DNA of 64,000 nucleotides from Strigamia acuminata (lineage: Eukaryota > Arthropoda > Chilopoda > Geophilomorpha > Linotaeniidae). How positions within the stretch are numbered: position 1 is the stretch's first letter; each line of letters opens with the position of its first letter. The stretch covers positions 14,596,427-14,660,426 of the forward strand of contig OX442315.1 of assembly GCA_949358305.1 (NCBI GenBank), in the 5' to 3' direction. A program made the translations under genes and the position numbers. The notes beneath the pieces are model-generated. The model ran no database searches. It was not told the DNA's origin and saw only the letters and a program-made list of their open reading frames with translations. Below are positions 32,835 to 44,019 of this stretch, piece after piece.

Positions 32835-35300
32835 ACCCACTGGTTTATTTTTTTGAAAGTACGGAGCTTAATTATAAAATTTAGAGAAGCCATAACATTT
32901 ATTAACATTTATTAAAGGCTTTTATTTAACTTGACTTGCATGTTTGTGTGTGTGTGTGTGTGGGGTTCGACTTCCGGTACTTCCGGTTCCTGTAACGTGA
33001 CCTGTAATGTAATTTTTCAAACCGCAGCGCCACCTGGCGGAACCCGTGTCCTTTAATGGATGCCAAAATGTTCGCCTGATACGGATTTTGATGTTTTCGA
33101 TACCAAAAAACGTTCTAAAAATTCTGAAACCAGGCTAAATCTGGTTGAAATGAAAATTCCTATCTGCCCATATATTTTGTTTTTTCTTATTGTCTAGAAA
33201 AAGTACTTTGTTGAAGGTTTTTTGGCACGATCACGGCAATCACGAAACAATCTGCGGTAGTAGCGCACTCTGGCGGCGATTTGAAACACCAATATAAAAG
33301 CCTTTTTTAAAAACCTGGTTTTTTATATTTACTTGTTTGTTTAATATAATTGTGACGATTGATTTTGCGAGATACAATTGCTAGAAAATTAGAGCGAGAA
33401 CTTGTGTGAAAGTGTAAAATACGGAGGCTTGTGATTTCTCAAATCATATGACAATTTATTCCGGTTTGAACTTATATAAATACTAGACCGACAAATGGTC
33501 GAAATTCTGCAAGTTAAACTATACAATCGGTCGGCAAAGCCCTATAATAATAATATCACTTGCGGTTTTCAGTCAGACAACAAGAATGTGTATCGGTCTT
33601 ATTGTCGGGACGTAAAAGATGTCGTCTGAATATGGATTTTCGTGGTTCCTGAGCTAGTTCTGAAAGGTGTGTAATGGTTAGGCTTAGAATTATATCCGAG
33701 AGGTGCGGTTGTCTTTTCTGCAGTCGTCACACTTGTAATTATTACACGGATAATAATTACAAAGCGCGGTCATAAATATGACTGAGCAATTAGAATAAAT
33801 ATTCCTGTGAATTCGTTAGAATTCTACATGATATTAAATTCTCGAAGTCAACTAATAACTGTAAAATAAAGTTAGATTAAAATAGCGCCGAGCTATTTTT
33901 GCCCCAAGTGCAATCAACATCAAAATAATAATTAAGATGTTCCATCGTCCAACAACGAATTGAATCAGTAGTTTCTCGCAGGAAGGGTTGTCCATTGCCG
34001 GGAAATTACTCCACTCGGTTCTGGCTGGCGGGAGAATAACCGGGAAATTACTCCGCTCGGTTATCCTGATAATGCGTCTGTGAAATAATAAATACTCCAC
34101 TCTAGATACTACATTACCAATGCGTCTGTGAATTTTACTCCACTCTAGATTCTGCATTCTACAACGGGATGTTGGCATGAAGCGGAGGGAGTGCGTCTGT
34201 GGGTTGTACCCCACTCTAGAATCTACACTTAAATGCAAGTAAACTTACGATTTCTACAACGGAATGTTGGCATGAAGAGGCGGGCTGTGTGTCTGTGAGT
34301 CTTCTACTCACTCTAGATGCTTACACTAAATAACTGGTATTTCTACAACGGACTGTCGGATCGAAGTGAAGTATAAAATGCGCTCAAGTAATATCAGTAT
34401 CAAACAAGAACAAAAACAGGACAAGAGCGAGCTATATCCGGTGTACATGGAATATATACTCGTACTGGACAATAGGCTGATCATTGATCCAATGGGATCA
34501 CTGATCACCTAAATCCTTCCAATCCTAGGCTCTAGGAAGTGGATAGCCAGGACATAGTCTTCTACTAGGTCCGTCCTAGGAACTGGATACGCAGGATACA
34601 TTTCGGATTAAGTCCTTGACTATAATCCGTAATGGAATTCTACTCACAGCGGTAGTGGGAAATATATGCACCAGGTGTGGAGTTTATACATAATTCAATA
34701 GAATTATGTAGTAAACTGAATAGAGCAACATCAAACATAGTTAACACGTTTAATATCTGTATAAACTAAAGTGGATTAATATATAAATGATAATTTATAT
34801 ATTAAACCACTTAAAAAATAATCGAAATTCAAAATTACCGCTAAAACACGAGAACGCCATCTATTGACGAAATAATCGTCCTTAACTAGTAAAGTGTATG
34901 ACAGTGTAACCGTCACATAATTATAATTTTGCTTCATATTACTAACAAAATTTGGAATTTTTATGCGGCGGTCTCGAATTTGGTAGTAAAAACTAAACCA
35001 CACATTTGCAAAACTGCACAATAAAACTATGCACATCAAGGGATTACAGAATATAGTCGGGACTAGTTCTTCCCGTAGAAACCTTCAGCTGGAGGCTTCA
35101 AATTTCAGATGCAAATTTACCAGCAGGTTCACATGGCAGGCACATGCGTGCTTACACTTAACACCAAATGGTGTAAAATTGTTTTTATTAGTATTATTAT
35201 GGTGCTTGAATAAATTTAAAATTTGTTTGCTTTTGAAATTTTTGCAACAATATTGAGGTAAAATGGGCAACCTAGCTTCTTCAATGTGTTTATTATTGTA
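32835..35300. other. unique region with a diverged tandem repeat
   Basis: More mixed in base composition than its neighbours. It has CG-rich words near 32970 ('cttccggtacttccggtt') that resemble the LTR-like segment at 35310, and a diverged repeat at 34050-34370. The 128-codon minus-strand frame (33852-34238) runs through that repeat, and I do not accept it as a gene. Confidence 0.45.
34050..34370. repeat. diverged ~60-120-bp direct repeats
   Basis: 'tgcgtctgtgaa', 'actccactctaga' and 'ttctacaacggaatgttggc' recur in the same order three to four times with large divergence and unequal spacing. Confidence 0.65.
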
Positions 35301-35309
35301 GTTATTTTA

Positions 35310-35682
35310 TGTCACCGCCAGGGGGAGTGTCACTGTAATCTCGCGTACCAAGCACGTGTAACGGTACTTCCGGTTACGTTACGATAACTTGCGGTTGGTG
35401 TGCGATCTTCGTTCAACAATTAACAACAATTATTTCTTGCTTGTTCCTTGAGAACAAGGCTATATTATTGTTGGACGTAATGTCGTTTGACCACCAATAC
35501 GCCGTAAGAGGGCGCTTAGACGTATCACGTGCATCGTAGATACATACAGGAAACGTCTTTATGTAACAGCCAATCGCGGCTAAGTGCCTTGTATTTTAAC
35601 TTGTGTAATTTATAGAATAAATCACTTGTAATCTTTAACTCGGACGACTCGTTGTATTGTCCGAAACACGATATTTCCAACA
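35310..35682 (+). mobile_element. solo-LTR-like segment
   Basis: It begins TGTCACCGCCAGGGGGAGTG and ends with AATAAATCACTTG, then 'cgactcgttgtattg' and TTCCAACA, i.e. TG...CA with a polyadenylation signal near the 3' end, as in a retrotransposon LTR. The first 75 bases match 63580-63652. I found no primer-binding site, no internal domain and no target duplication, so this is a suggestion. Confidence 0.4.
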
Positions 35683-35689
35683 ATTATCA

Positions 35690-36884
35690 CCTATTGATGG
35701 CTGATGTTTCACCTAGTGGCAAAATATGAAAATATTCTCAATATTTGATAAAATAGTAAAAACATCGGCTCTTAAAAAAAGGTTTAATCAGAATCCGTAT
35801 TAGTGTATAAAATTTTTATCCAGTTCCATTGTACGGATTTAAACTATTTTTTCAGTCAAGCAATCTATTTAAGATATCTTGCCGACACATTTCTAAAATA
35901 CTAGGCAGCATTGTTTCCATTGTGGTGTTTTGTTATGGTACGTAATAAACACTAGCAGAAGTAAAGAAACTGCTGCTACCACTTTATTTACTTCAGCTGC
36001 CACAATAGTAGCTTTGTTTGTTTTTCTTTGTTCAAAACAAAGAAGCGGATTTTAGGTGTTTCTTTACCTAATTCTTTTAGTTAGAAGTTTTATTAGAAAG
36101 CGTACAGTGGAGTTTACTGGGGTAGTAGTTTTAATTTTGACTCGTGAATTGTTTTTAAAGATTTGCTCAATTGGGAATCGGAATTTCATTCACATTCCAA
36201 CCAGTGAGTCGAGTTTGAATTTGATTTAAATTTTTGATGCATCGTCGTTTAATTTTGCAAAGATGTTACCAGCATTATTGGAATTACAAACAACATGAAG
36301 AATATACAGTATAACATTTCAGAGGAACATTGATTGGATGGCGATGATTTTAGTGTGTACGATATTAAATGTATTTTTGATAGTCGGAGATAAATAACAA
36401 TGCGGACATTGGTAAGTAAAAAATTCAAGAGTATTTTAATACCACATTTTTGTCAGCACAATTTGTGGGTCACTTGCTGACCAATGAGAATTAGTGGATT
36501 TGTCAGAATCCAAATGCAACTTTAGTGTCTGTACAGTTTTTCCAATGACTCTTTTGCAAAATAAAATGAAATGTAACATTTATTTTTATTGCTCACCCAG
36601 TTTGTCTCACAATTGTGTATGGGAAATTCCTCGAGTGTTGACTACCATTTGGTTGGGAATTCCGTCTTATTGCGCACGCGTGGTGATTTCAAATTGACTT
36701 TAACTGCCTGGGTCATCACACGATGAGTAACTGATGAGCTGAGGCTAAATTTAACATGTGGGTTTTCTTGACACAATTATAGCAAGTTTAATATGGCAAA
36801 TTTTAATAGCGGAAATATTGCTGACTGCGTATAAATTTTGTTAGCTAAGCTGAGTGAAATGGCTAATGCTTTAAAATTAGATAA
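35690..36884. other. non-coding stretch, nothing recognised
   Basis: AT-rich. An ATG followed by a GTAAGT donor near 36400 did not lead to an in-frame exon. Confidence 0.45.
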
Positions 36885-36886
36885 TA

Positions 36887-37531
36887 CAGCCGAGCCTCGC
36901 TATAACGAATCGCAGGGCACCCGAATTATTGGTTCGTTTTAACGAACGTTCGTTATATCTGGAGTGTTCTATGGCCAACCAACTAACCAAACCATTTTTA
37001 AGTATTCGTTATAATAGAGAGTTTGCGGGATGCATTTTTCCCTTACAGTTAAAGACTTATACGGTATAAAAATAGTGTAAGGAAAAAATGATAAATTAAG
37101 TTTTTGCGGGCTGCACTTTTCCCTTATCACTACACTATTTCAGCCAACTACTGACAGTTAGTAATTTTGAGCCTAAAAATTCAATTTGGGGACGTAAATC
37201 TGCAAATTTCTGCATAAAATTCCATTATTATGCCAATAAAGTATGGTTTTGTGCCTAAAATTTAATTTTGGGCCTCACTTATCATTCAATCTACATACCT
37301 ATGACTGATGTGTTTGATCGGGACAACAAAATAGTCGCCATTTGCAATGGGCGGAGCTAACAATATAGTGTTCTCAATTGTGATTGGCTGTGCTATATTT
37401 TAATTTAGTGTTGAAAACGATACACTAAAGATTTTTCCTTTACGATATGGCACTAAAATAGTGTAACGTGGCACAAAATAAGGGAAAAATGCCTCCCGCA
37501 AACTCTCCATTGTTGTAACAAGGTTTGACTG
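36887..37531. mobile_element. TA-target MITE (CAGCCGAGCCTCG ends) split by another MITE
   Basis: Left CAGCCGAGCCTCGCTATAAC and right (inverse CAGTCAAACCTTGTTACAAC) with TA at 36885-36886 and 37532-37533. Only about 155 bases are its own. The rest is the GAGAGTTTGCGGG element inserted at 37017-37507. Related fragments lie near 25110 and 47241. Confidence 0.75.
37017..37507. mobile_element. GAGAGTTTGCGGG MITE, 491 bp (copy B, nested)
   Basis: The ends and interior match copy A at 23938 in the opposite orientation. The left flank is TA, the right flank CA, as expected if one TA has mutated. Being inside another MITE, it is the younger of the two. Confidence 0.85.
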
Positions 37532-37533
37532 TA

Positions 37534-39717
37534 TAGTTAGTTCGGCTAAACTAGCTGTAGCAAAATTTAATCAGCAAGCCCAACAATAGATTAAAGCTGA
37601 ATTAGAATAATTTTTGAGTCGAACAAGTTGTGAATAAAAGGTGATGAGGTTAGGAAGATTTAGTGCAGTTTATATGTTATGTGCCTGATTTATTTCGAGT
37701 GAAAAACATTTGGTCGGAATAAAAGGAACGAAGCTTTTGTATTAAGCCAAGCAAACTGCTGATCTAACATGCACAATCTTTTTAATGGCTTTCTCTTGTT
37801 TCCATTTAATGTTTGTCTTGCCATTTGCTCAAATCACTTTTATTCAGCAAGAATACAGGGGTGAGGAGCCTCTTCTTTTCCGGCTGGGAAATAAAACCAG
37901 GGAATGCATTCAAGCCAATATAAGCCTCATTAGTTACCTCTGTTCACAATGGGTGTTTGTATTTTTAAAAAGTTGCCAAATAAAGAGAAGTGGCAGCATA
38001 AATAGTTTGCAATGTGTGAATGCATTAGGCATGAAATATAAATCTGTCTTTTTTGTTTTCCTGTTTTTATTGTATATAAGCCGCTAAAGAGAAATTATCC
38101 ATCAACGGATGCTTTGCCGGATGCTTTGCAAGCGATTTTGTCCCGGTTTTTCGCTTGGTTTTCGCTGGATTTAACAGATTCCTCATTTTAAACTTTACAA
38201 GAATAAATATGATTGAAGAGGAAGAGGGTGGGCAACACCTAAAAATTAGATTTTTGCTATAACAATATAATAAAAAAATTTCCTTTCAACGAAAACTTCT
38301 TAAAATCTTGTAAAAACACTTGTTATAATCAAACAGTATAAAGAAATTTATTGTTGAATAGAATTTTTGGCTGTAACACAGAATTTGTGGGTGGATTTAT
38401 AATTATGAAATGCACCTTACATCTGCGCAGTTAAAATTAACGAAACCAAACTTTGTGTCAATTTGGTATTATGAAACGGAGAAGTGTGTGGTTTATATCT
38501 TAGAAATGCCCTCTTCATTTAGGAATGGAAATAGGATTTTTCTATGTAGCACTTGCCACTGTTTTGTGGTGCATGAAACTGTAGTTCTTAACTGTCGTGA
38601 GTTTTTATTGCACATGCCCGCGCAGTAGATTTGCGATAATACGCTGTTGCGAGAACTGCGCGATAGTTTTCCATTTCCTGCAAAGTGATTTTATTTTCTA
38701 TTGGAATTTATTCCTGGTTTAGCTTTGAATATATTGAAAAATAAAACGAATTTATTCCATGATTTTACGTCGAATGTTATTTCTCGTTTTGCATGTGAAT
38801 AAATTTGAATTTATTGTTTTTTTTTTTCTTTGAAAGTAATGCGAATTTGTACTTGTGTATGCAAAATGTGAAGCAAATTGAAATCAGCTTTAAATCAACA
38901 AAGTGTTGTTCGCGCCACTAACACGTCGCAGAGTACACAATATTTCACTAATAAAATAGCAAAACTATTCGGAGCGTTACACGTGGCACATCCTTTAATA
39001 AAGTTATAATATCCGCTTTAAATATCTAGCGAATAAGCAAGTGCAGCAGAGTTAATAAACCGCTTGCTTAGTTAGTTTATAGTGAGCAGGTGCATTGCTG
39101 AACTAAAAATAAATTGAATCAAATATTGCATTGCTTTGTGTTTACAATAAAATGGAAGAAATGGTATTCTGCTGATCAACTCATTGGCAGCAGACGCCAA
39201 CTCAATTAAAAAACAATCTTTTTGGTTTAAATAGTTTTTTTATACTTCCATTTTGAGCTGGTAGTTTTTTTTTTAATGTGTCGTTTTATTCAATTAATAA
39301 CTACATACTCGGGTTTGCATAAAAAATTGTTTGGCGACAAGGGGTCGTGAGTGGAAAAAGTTTAAGATGTCCTACCATCAGGGCCGGCTCAAGGTCGATC
39401 AGCGCCCTGTGTAATTTTTTTTTTGTTTTTCTGCGCCCTGTCGTTCATTAGGTGCGTTCGAAGTTTCGTTTACAACAGACCTACATGCCACTGGACTGCG
39501 AACTGAGGGATTGTGGATAAGAAGCATATGTTTACAGTAAGTGACATGTAAGAGTCTCTTTCACTTCTTGTCAACGTTATGGCTGCCTAAAATCACGATA
39601 CCAACGCAATTTTCAAAGGATGGTTGGCAAAAACTGGGTGATTTTGAATTGTTGGGTGTAAAAAGTATTTTAAAATTGTTTAACCTTTCCATAGCCATGG
39701 CTAGTTCTACCACATTG
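37534..39717. other. non-coding stretch with element remnants
   Basis: The frames at 37785-38087 and 38410-38628 lack domains. Remnants: 'gtcgtgagtgg' hAT end (39346-39385), 'cagggccggctcaagg' (39382), and a 'taggtgcgttcgaag' MITE end (39450). No gene. Confidence 0.45.
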
Positions 39718-39909
39718 CTAGCCATGGTCAGTCATTTCTTTTTTCTTTTGAAATGCTTCTGCACATGTGCACAATCTTAGTTTTCCTGATGCAGTTGTAT
39801 TTTTCCTGGTTTGCGCACATTAAAACAGGCGATTGCACTTGGAAAACTAAGATTGTGCACATGAGCAGAAGCATTTCAAAAGGAAACAGAAATGACTGAC
39901 CATGGCTAG
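39718..39909. mobile_element. CTAGCCATGGTCAGTC MITE, 192 bp
   Basis: Inverted arms of about 70 bases (CTAGCCATGGTCAGTCATTT and inverse) cover most of the element. A worn relative lies at about 45540-45700 ('gcacctggaaaactata' and 'gatgactgaccatgactagc'). Confidence 0.85.
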
Positions 39910-40326
39910 CCTAGTGCTAAAAGCTGGCAAGACGAAGGACAGGATGTTGAGGAGCATCAGTGACGTCACTTCTTCCAAACAATGCCGTCTCCTCTTTCAA
40001 GCTGGGTACAATATGGAGTTTGCAGTCCAGTAGTACTTAGGTCTTTGGGTTTACACATGGGATAGATCGGCACCACCAATCGCAGCTCACCTCCCATTCA
40101 ACCAATCCTGTCGCTCGATCTATTTACACCACCAGACCGTGCGAAATTCAATTTTGCCATTTGTCGTGCCCATAGAGTATAGGCCCGTATTAAAATAAAA
40201 GTAAAATTACTGAATAACTGATTATTGTGAACATGTTACTGAACTTTTTCTGATACAGAAACTTGATTTTCGTTCAAATGTTTTGATTATTTAATATTTA
40301 TTAAACAATATACGAATATTACCTTA

Positions 40327-40671
40327 AGCCTGGTTCACACTTACATATACATCGCGGATATGCATTATGCAGCTCAAAATGACGTCAGTTCCTGTTAAAA
40401 TGCGGATTTTCTGCTGAATTTTGAAAATAGGAATACCTTTTATTATTCTGCGCCAATCACAGCTCATGCCATCGTTGTCAAAACACCATTGTCTTTTCAA
40501 CTATCAAATCCCATCTGCAACAATTCCATATTTGACGCCATATTTGATTGTGGAATTGTGGGATTGTTTGGCAAAGAAAATGGCCAGAGATTGGCGATAT
40601 AGGTGTGAACTTTTTACATCTATTACTGCGTATATGACGTTTACGTATATCAGCAATTGTGAACCAGGTTT
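40327..40671. mobile_element. AGCCTGGTTCACA MITE, 345 bp, TA target
   Basis: Left AGCCTGGTTCACACTTACAT and right 'caattgtgaaccaggtt' are inverted, beside TA (40325-40326 and 40672-40673). The inner part has TATACG/CGTATA motifs on both sides. The 87-codon frame over it is not a gene. Confidence 0.8.
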
Positions 40672-40696
40672 TACATGTATCTAGTAAATAATAAAC

Positions 40697-41622
40697 TTAT
40701 AAGTCATATAAAAATGTGAATATTCTGTCGACATCTAAAGCGGGACATATCTGAAATGGAGTTTAATTTATACATTAATATTACCGTATTTTATCGATTA
40801 AGAGCTGCGGCTCTTGTTCAAAACTGCCATTTTTGTCAGCAATTACAATTTCGGTTTTTCGTTTGTTACATTTGTTTAATGTAACAAACGAAGTCAGAAC
40901 GTCACGAACGAAGCGTACGTTCACCGTTCGTGAGGTTAAATACGGAAACAATAAAGTACTTTTGCAAAAATACGGTATTCTTGGTGTCTCGGCCGCGGCT
41001 ACAATTCGACGGCGACTTTTAATCGGTAAAATACGCTATTTGTAATTGACTGACTTACTTTCTCCACCACATTGACGAGACAAGGTTTGTAAGCAATTAT
41101 AGTTGCAGAATTCGTAAGCTAATTAACAAACTGTGTGTAAAGGGTACGAGTATTGGACCCGGTTTTAACAGAACTATACAAACTTTACCAATTGTGAGCA
41201 TGTGGTTTTGGTTTCAGCATCTAATATCTATAAATGAAATAGAATTATTTGAAGGCACAGAAAATCATTCAGTATATTATACCGAATATGTAACCGGAAT
41301 TTTACACGCCTCGGATACTTACAGCAGCTATCTTTTCGCCTGTAATACGATCCACCGATTTTATCCCGAATTTATATAAGAGAGAAAAGAAATAATGAGC
41401 TACAATCTAATGTAGCCAAAATTACACAGTCATTAAAGTCTTATTTTGTGCAATATTACCTCGATTCGCACCGTGGCGTCCTTACAGAAGTATTCATCCT
41501 GTGAAATGTACAGATTTAGTCTGATTTGGTTAAAATAATCATTTTTTACTCACCACCACCAGCTTTCCAAAAGCTGTAAATGCAGACATAGACAACACTA
41601 GCAGAACTACAGTGGTCTTCAT
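40697..41622 (-). CDS. small secreted protein, five exons, 86 residues (splice-read model)
   Basis: Exons on the minus strand: 41622-41554, 41498-41460, 41227-41189, 41118-41059, 40750-40697. All junctions are phase 0 with GT...AG and no internal stop. Exon 1 encodes a signal peptide (MKTTVVLLVLSMSAFTAFG), so the product is probably secreted. The mature part begins KLVVDEYFC and has four Cys (spacing x17, x15, x8), ending FTFLYDL. Introns are 55, 232, 70 and 308 bases. The last contains a 253-base MITE plus its TA duplication, and without that it is 53 bases, which strongly supports the model. I do not recognise the family. The weakest point is the exon-4 acceptor (TTAATTAG). Intron 2 holds a possible 17-base exon (41287-41303) with good TTACAG and GTAAGT sites that could combine with an alternative donor in exon 2. 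AATAAA is near 40302. Confidence 0.55.
40784..41036. mobile_element. TA-target MITE, 253 bp (family A, copy 2) inside intron 4
   Basis: Ends CCGTATTTTATCGATTAAGA and the inverse of 'aatcggtaaaatacgc', with TA at 40782-40783 and 41037-41038. It matches copy 1 at 2180 throughout, including the 'aacgaagcgtacgttca' block. It lies wholly in intron 4 of the secreted-protein gene. Confidence 0.88.
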
Positions 41623-42219
41623 GGTTGAGATTTTACTTGATTTAGGGATGGAAGTAACTAGATTGTAGGAAAGTTTATGACACCCACTTGTTGGTTTATG
41701 ATTGACATAGAAAATTAATTTGTGTGTGGTCAAGCGAAGAAAATTCTGCTGAAAAGAGAAAGCAGTTAGAATTGCACATTTTTATTATTTGTTTATTGCT
41801 TTTGATATTAGTAATTGGAGACTTGATTGAATGCTCAAACAGGATCCAAATATTTTCTGTACTGTGTTTGAAATTTGTAATTATAATTATAATTATTCAT
41901 ATAATTTGTGATTTTGGTTGCTAAGATGATAAGCTTTATCTCAGGTGAAATTTATAGCCATTGGTTATTTATTTAATTAATTATTCTAAATTGAAATTTT
42001 CTGCTGCTTAAAACTCCAGCTTAACTATTAAGCTGGCTTCGCTGCGTTAGTCAAGAGCGCTTCAGGTAACAGCTTTCAGCTTTTGCCAGTACAGCTTTCA
42101 GCTTTTGCCAGTAGTGTTTAAAATTACCAACAGATGGGGCAAAATTCTTTATTATTATTATTATTGTTCACACACTAGCTCTTTCTTTAAAATTAGTAGC
42201 GAACTAAAAACAAACTACT

Positions 42220-42533
42220 GTATTTTCTCTATTAAGATTCGCCCTCGTTTTATAACCGCCCTCGAATAGTAGCCGCGCATTAGAGCGGTGGTTTGAAATA
42301 AGAGCCGCCCTTGAATAGTAGCCGCAGCTACTGTTCGAGGGCTTTTGTAACCAAACAGGAAACGGTTAACGAAACATTCCTCGATGATGATGATTATTTA
42401 GATAGAAATTTTTTAAAAAAAATGGAAATTTTAATTGAAAAAATTAAAATTTTAATGAAAAATCAAAATATGGTAAACAATTGTAATAAGAGCTGCGGCT
42501 CCGGATGCCTGTTTTGAATTTGAGAAAATACGG
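42220..42533. mobile_element. TA-target MITE, 314 bp, CTGTATTTTCTC ends
   Basis: Left CTGTATTTTCTC and right GAGAAAATACGG are inverted, with TA at 42218-42219 and 42534-42535. The interior has 'gccctcgaatagtagccgc' repeats like those in other C(C/T)GTATTTT families here. The 68-codon frame inside is not a gene. Confidence 0.85.
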
Positions 42534-42565
42534 TAAATGGCGTTTTAACTAAAGGATCTTATAAT

Positions 42566-42849
42566 TAGACTTTGACCGATATCGATATTTTGCAGTATCG
42601 CCGACACCGATAATCGGCAATCAAACATTGGCCGATACCGATACCTGCGCCGATATTAAAATTAAAATGTTCGACCCCCCTCTACCCCCCAAAATAAAAA
42701 AATAAAATTTGCTTCAAATGCACTTCTAAAACGATACGTTTTAGAAACGTGGCAATATCGGTATTGGCCACGCAAAGAAATATCGGATCCGATATCGGTG
42801 AATACCGAAATATTGGCCGATAGCCGATACCGGTATCGGTCAAAGTCTA
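42566..42849. mobile_element. hAT-type MITE, 284 bp, CCGATATCG-rich
   Basis: The ends TAGACTTTGACCGATATCG and inverse (GGTCAAAGTCTA). The 8-base target CTTATAAT is repeated exactly at 42558-42565 and 42850-42857. The interior is packed with 'ccgatatcgg' and 'ccgataccg' palindromes. Confidence 0.9.
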
Positions 42850-42900
42850 CTTATAATTGTCCCTAAACGCGTAATGCCTTATACTAAACGGGTACGTTTT

Positions 42901-44019
42901 GCCTTATGTCTCCGAGGGTTAAAACTCATACTGAAATTTTTTAAAACAGAAATACAATATGGATCAGTCGACTCTGTTTCGATGAAAAAAGAAAACTTCT
43001 TAGTAAAGAAAAAGGGAGGGTGAGGGTGGGGATGATTTATGTCTACCTGTTGCTATATTCCTTCATAACCTTTTGCTTACCAGCTTCCAAGGGACTTATT
43101 AAGTGTGAAAGTGTCTCATAGGGAGGTCACCGGCGCCTGAATTAGGTTCCCAGTCATCAATTTTATCAGTAAAGGTGAAAGAGTGGACTGTTGGCAATCG
43201 TATGTATATTTCAGTCATATTTTTTTGTTTTAATTTTGGGTCTCTTGTGGTCTTAAATTGGTTTCTTGGGACTGCTTTGAGCTGTCAGCAGAAAAGAATT
43301 TTTTTGGATTATTTTTTTTTGTAGATAAGTTATAATTTTTTTTTTTATAATTTTTTTTTCTTTCAAAATAAGGTGGTAAAAAAATTTTATATTAATATTG
43401 TTTTATTCAGTTTTTAGGTTTATTTTTTCAATTTTTTTTTTCAAAGCGTATATTTAATCTTATAAGTTGTGTGGGAGAAGAAAGGGGAATGAAAAATTGA
43501 AACTTGTACTTGTGAGGGCAGTTTGAAGTTGTAAAATGAGGTCGACTCATGTCACATCGGTCCAACTTATGAAGTCCAATAACGCGATGCGATATTGGTT
43601 TGAGATGTTGAAAGGTTAAATAAAAAAGTGGGAGAAAAAAAGTCGACCTGCCATTCACATAACAATTTTGCTGATCTGTCAAAAATAAAAGAAAATCTAC
43701 ACTGAGAAGTTGATTAACTAAATTGACAAGTATTTGGAGAAAATTTAGAAAAAAATTTTTTTTAATGGAATTGATTGAAAAAAAATGGAATTGAATTGAA
43801 TTTTTTGAGTTTGTTGGATAAAGAAATTAAATTTTTCAATTTTTTGAATAAAAAAATCGAATTTTATGGAAATTTTCGAATTGAAAAAATATCAAAATTA
43901 ATTTAACCCAAAATAAAATATTAATTGTAGGCTAAAGATTATTTTAAAAAATGGTAAAATGTGCGTTTTTGAACTTACAAAGCAAATTTAGTTCTAACCA
44001 ACAAACAACATCCATGCAT
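42901..44019. other. non-coding stretch downstream of the 44-kb gene
   Basis: Long A/T homopolymer-rich tracts (43290-43900). The 84-codon frame at 43428-43682 is unsupported. Confidence 0.45.

Larger units (their letters stand above)
42060..42900. repeat. composite repeat, copy 2 (host of two MITEs)
   Basis: Homologous to 22500-22800 outside the insertions. Begins with a 27-base direct repeat ('acagctttcagcttttgcca' twice). Interrupted at 42220-42533 and 42566-42849. Confidence 0.75.

Noticed and set aside
33852-34238. 128-codon minus-strand frame
   Set aside because: Runs through diverged direct repeats, with no domain, signal peptide or start context.
32960-35390. A pair of LTRs enclosing an internal region
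   Set aside because: Only the short 'cttccggt' words are shared between the two ends. No extended direct repeat and no gag or pol motif between them.
43428-43682. 84-codon minus-strand frame
   Set aside because: Located in homopolymer-rich DNA with no supporting feature.
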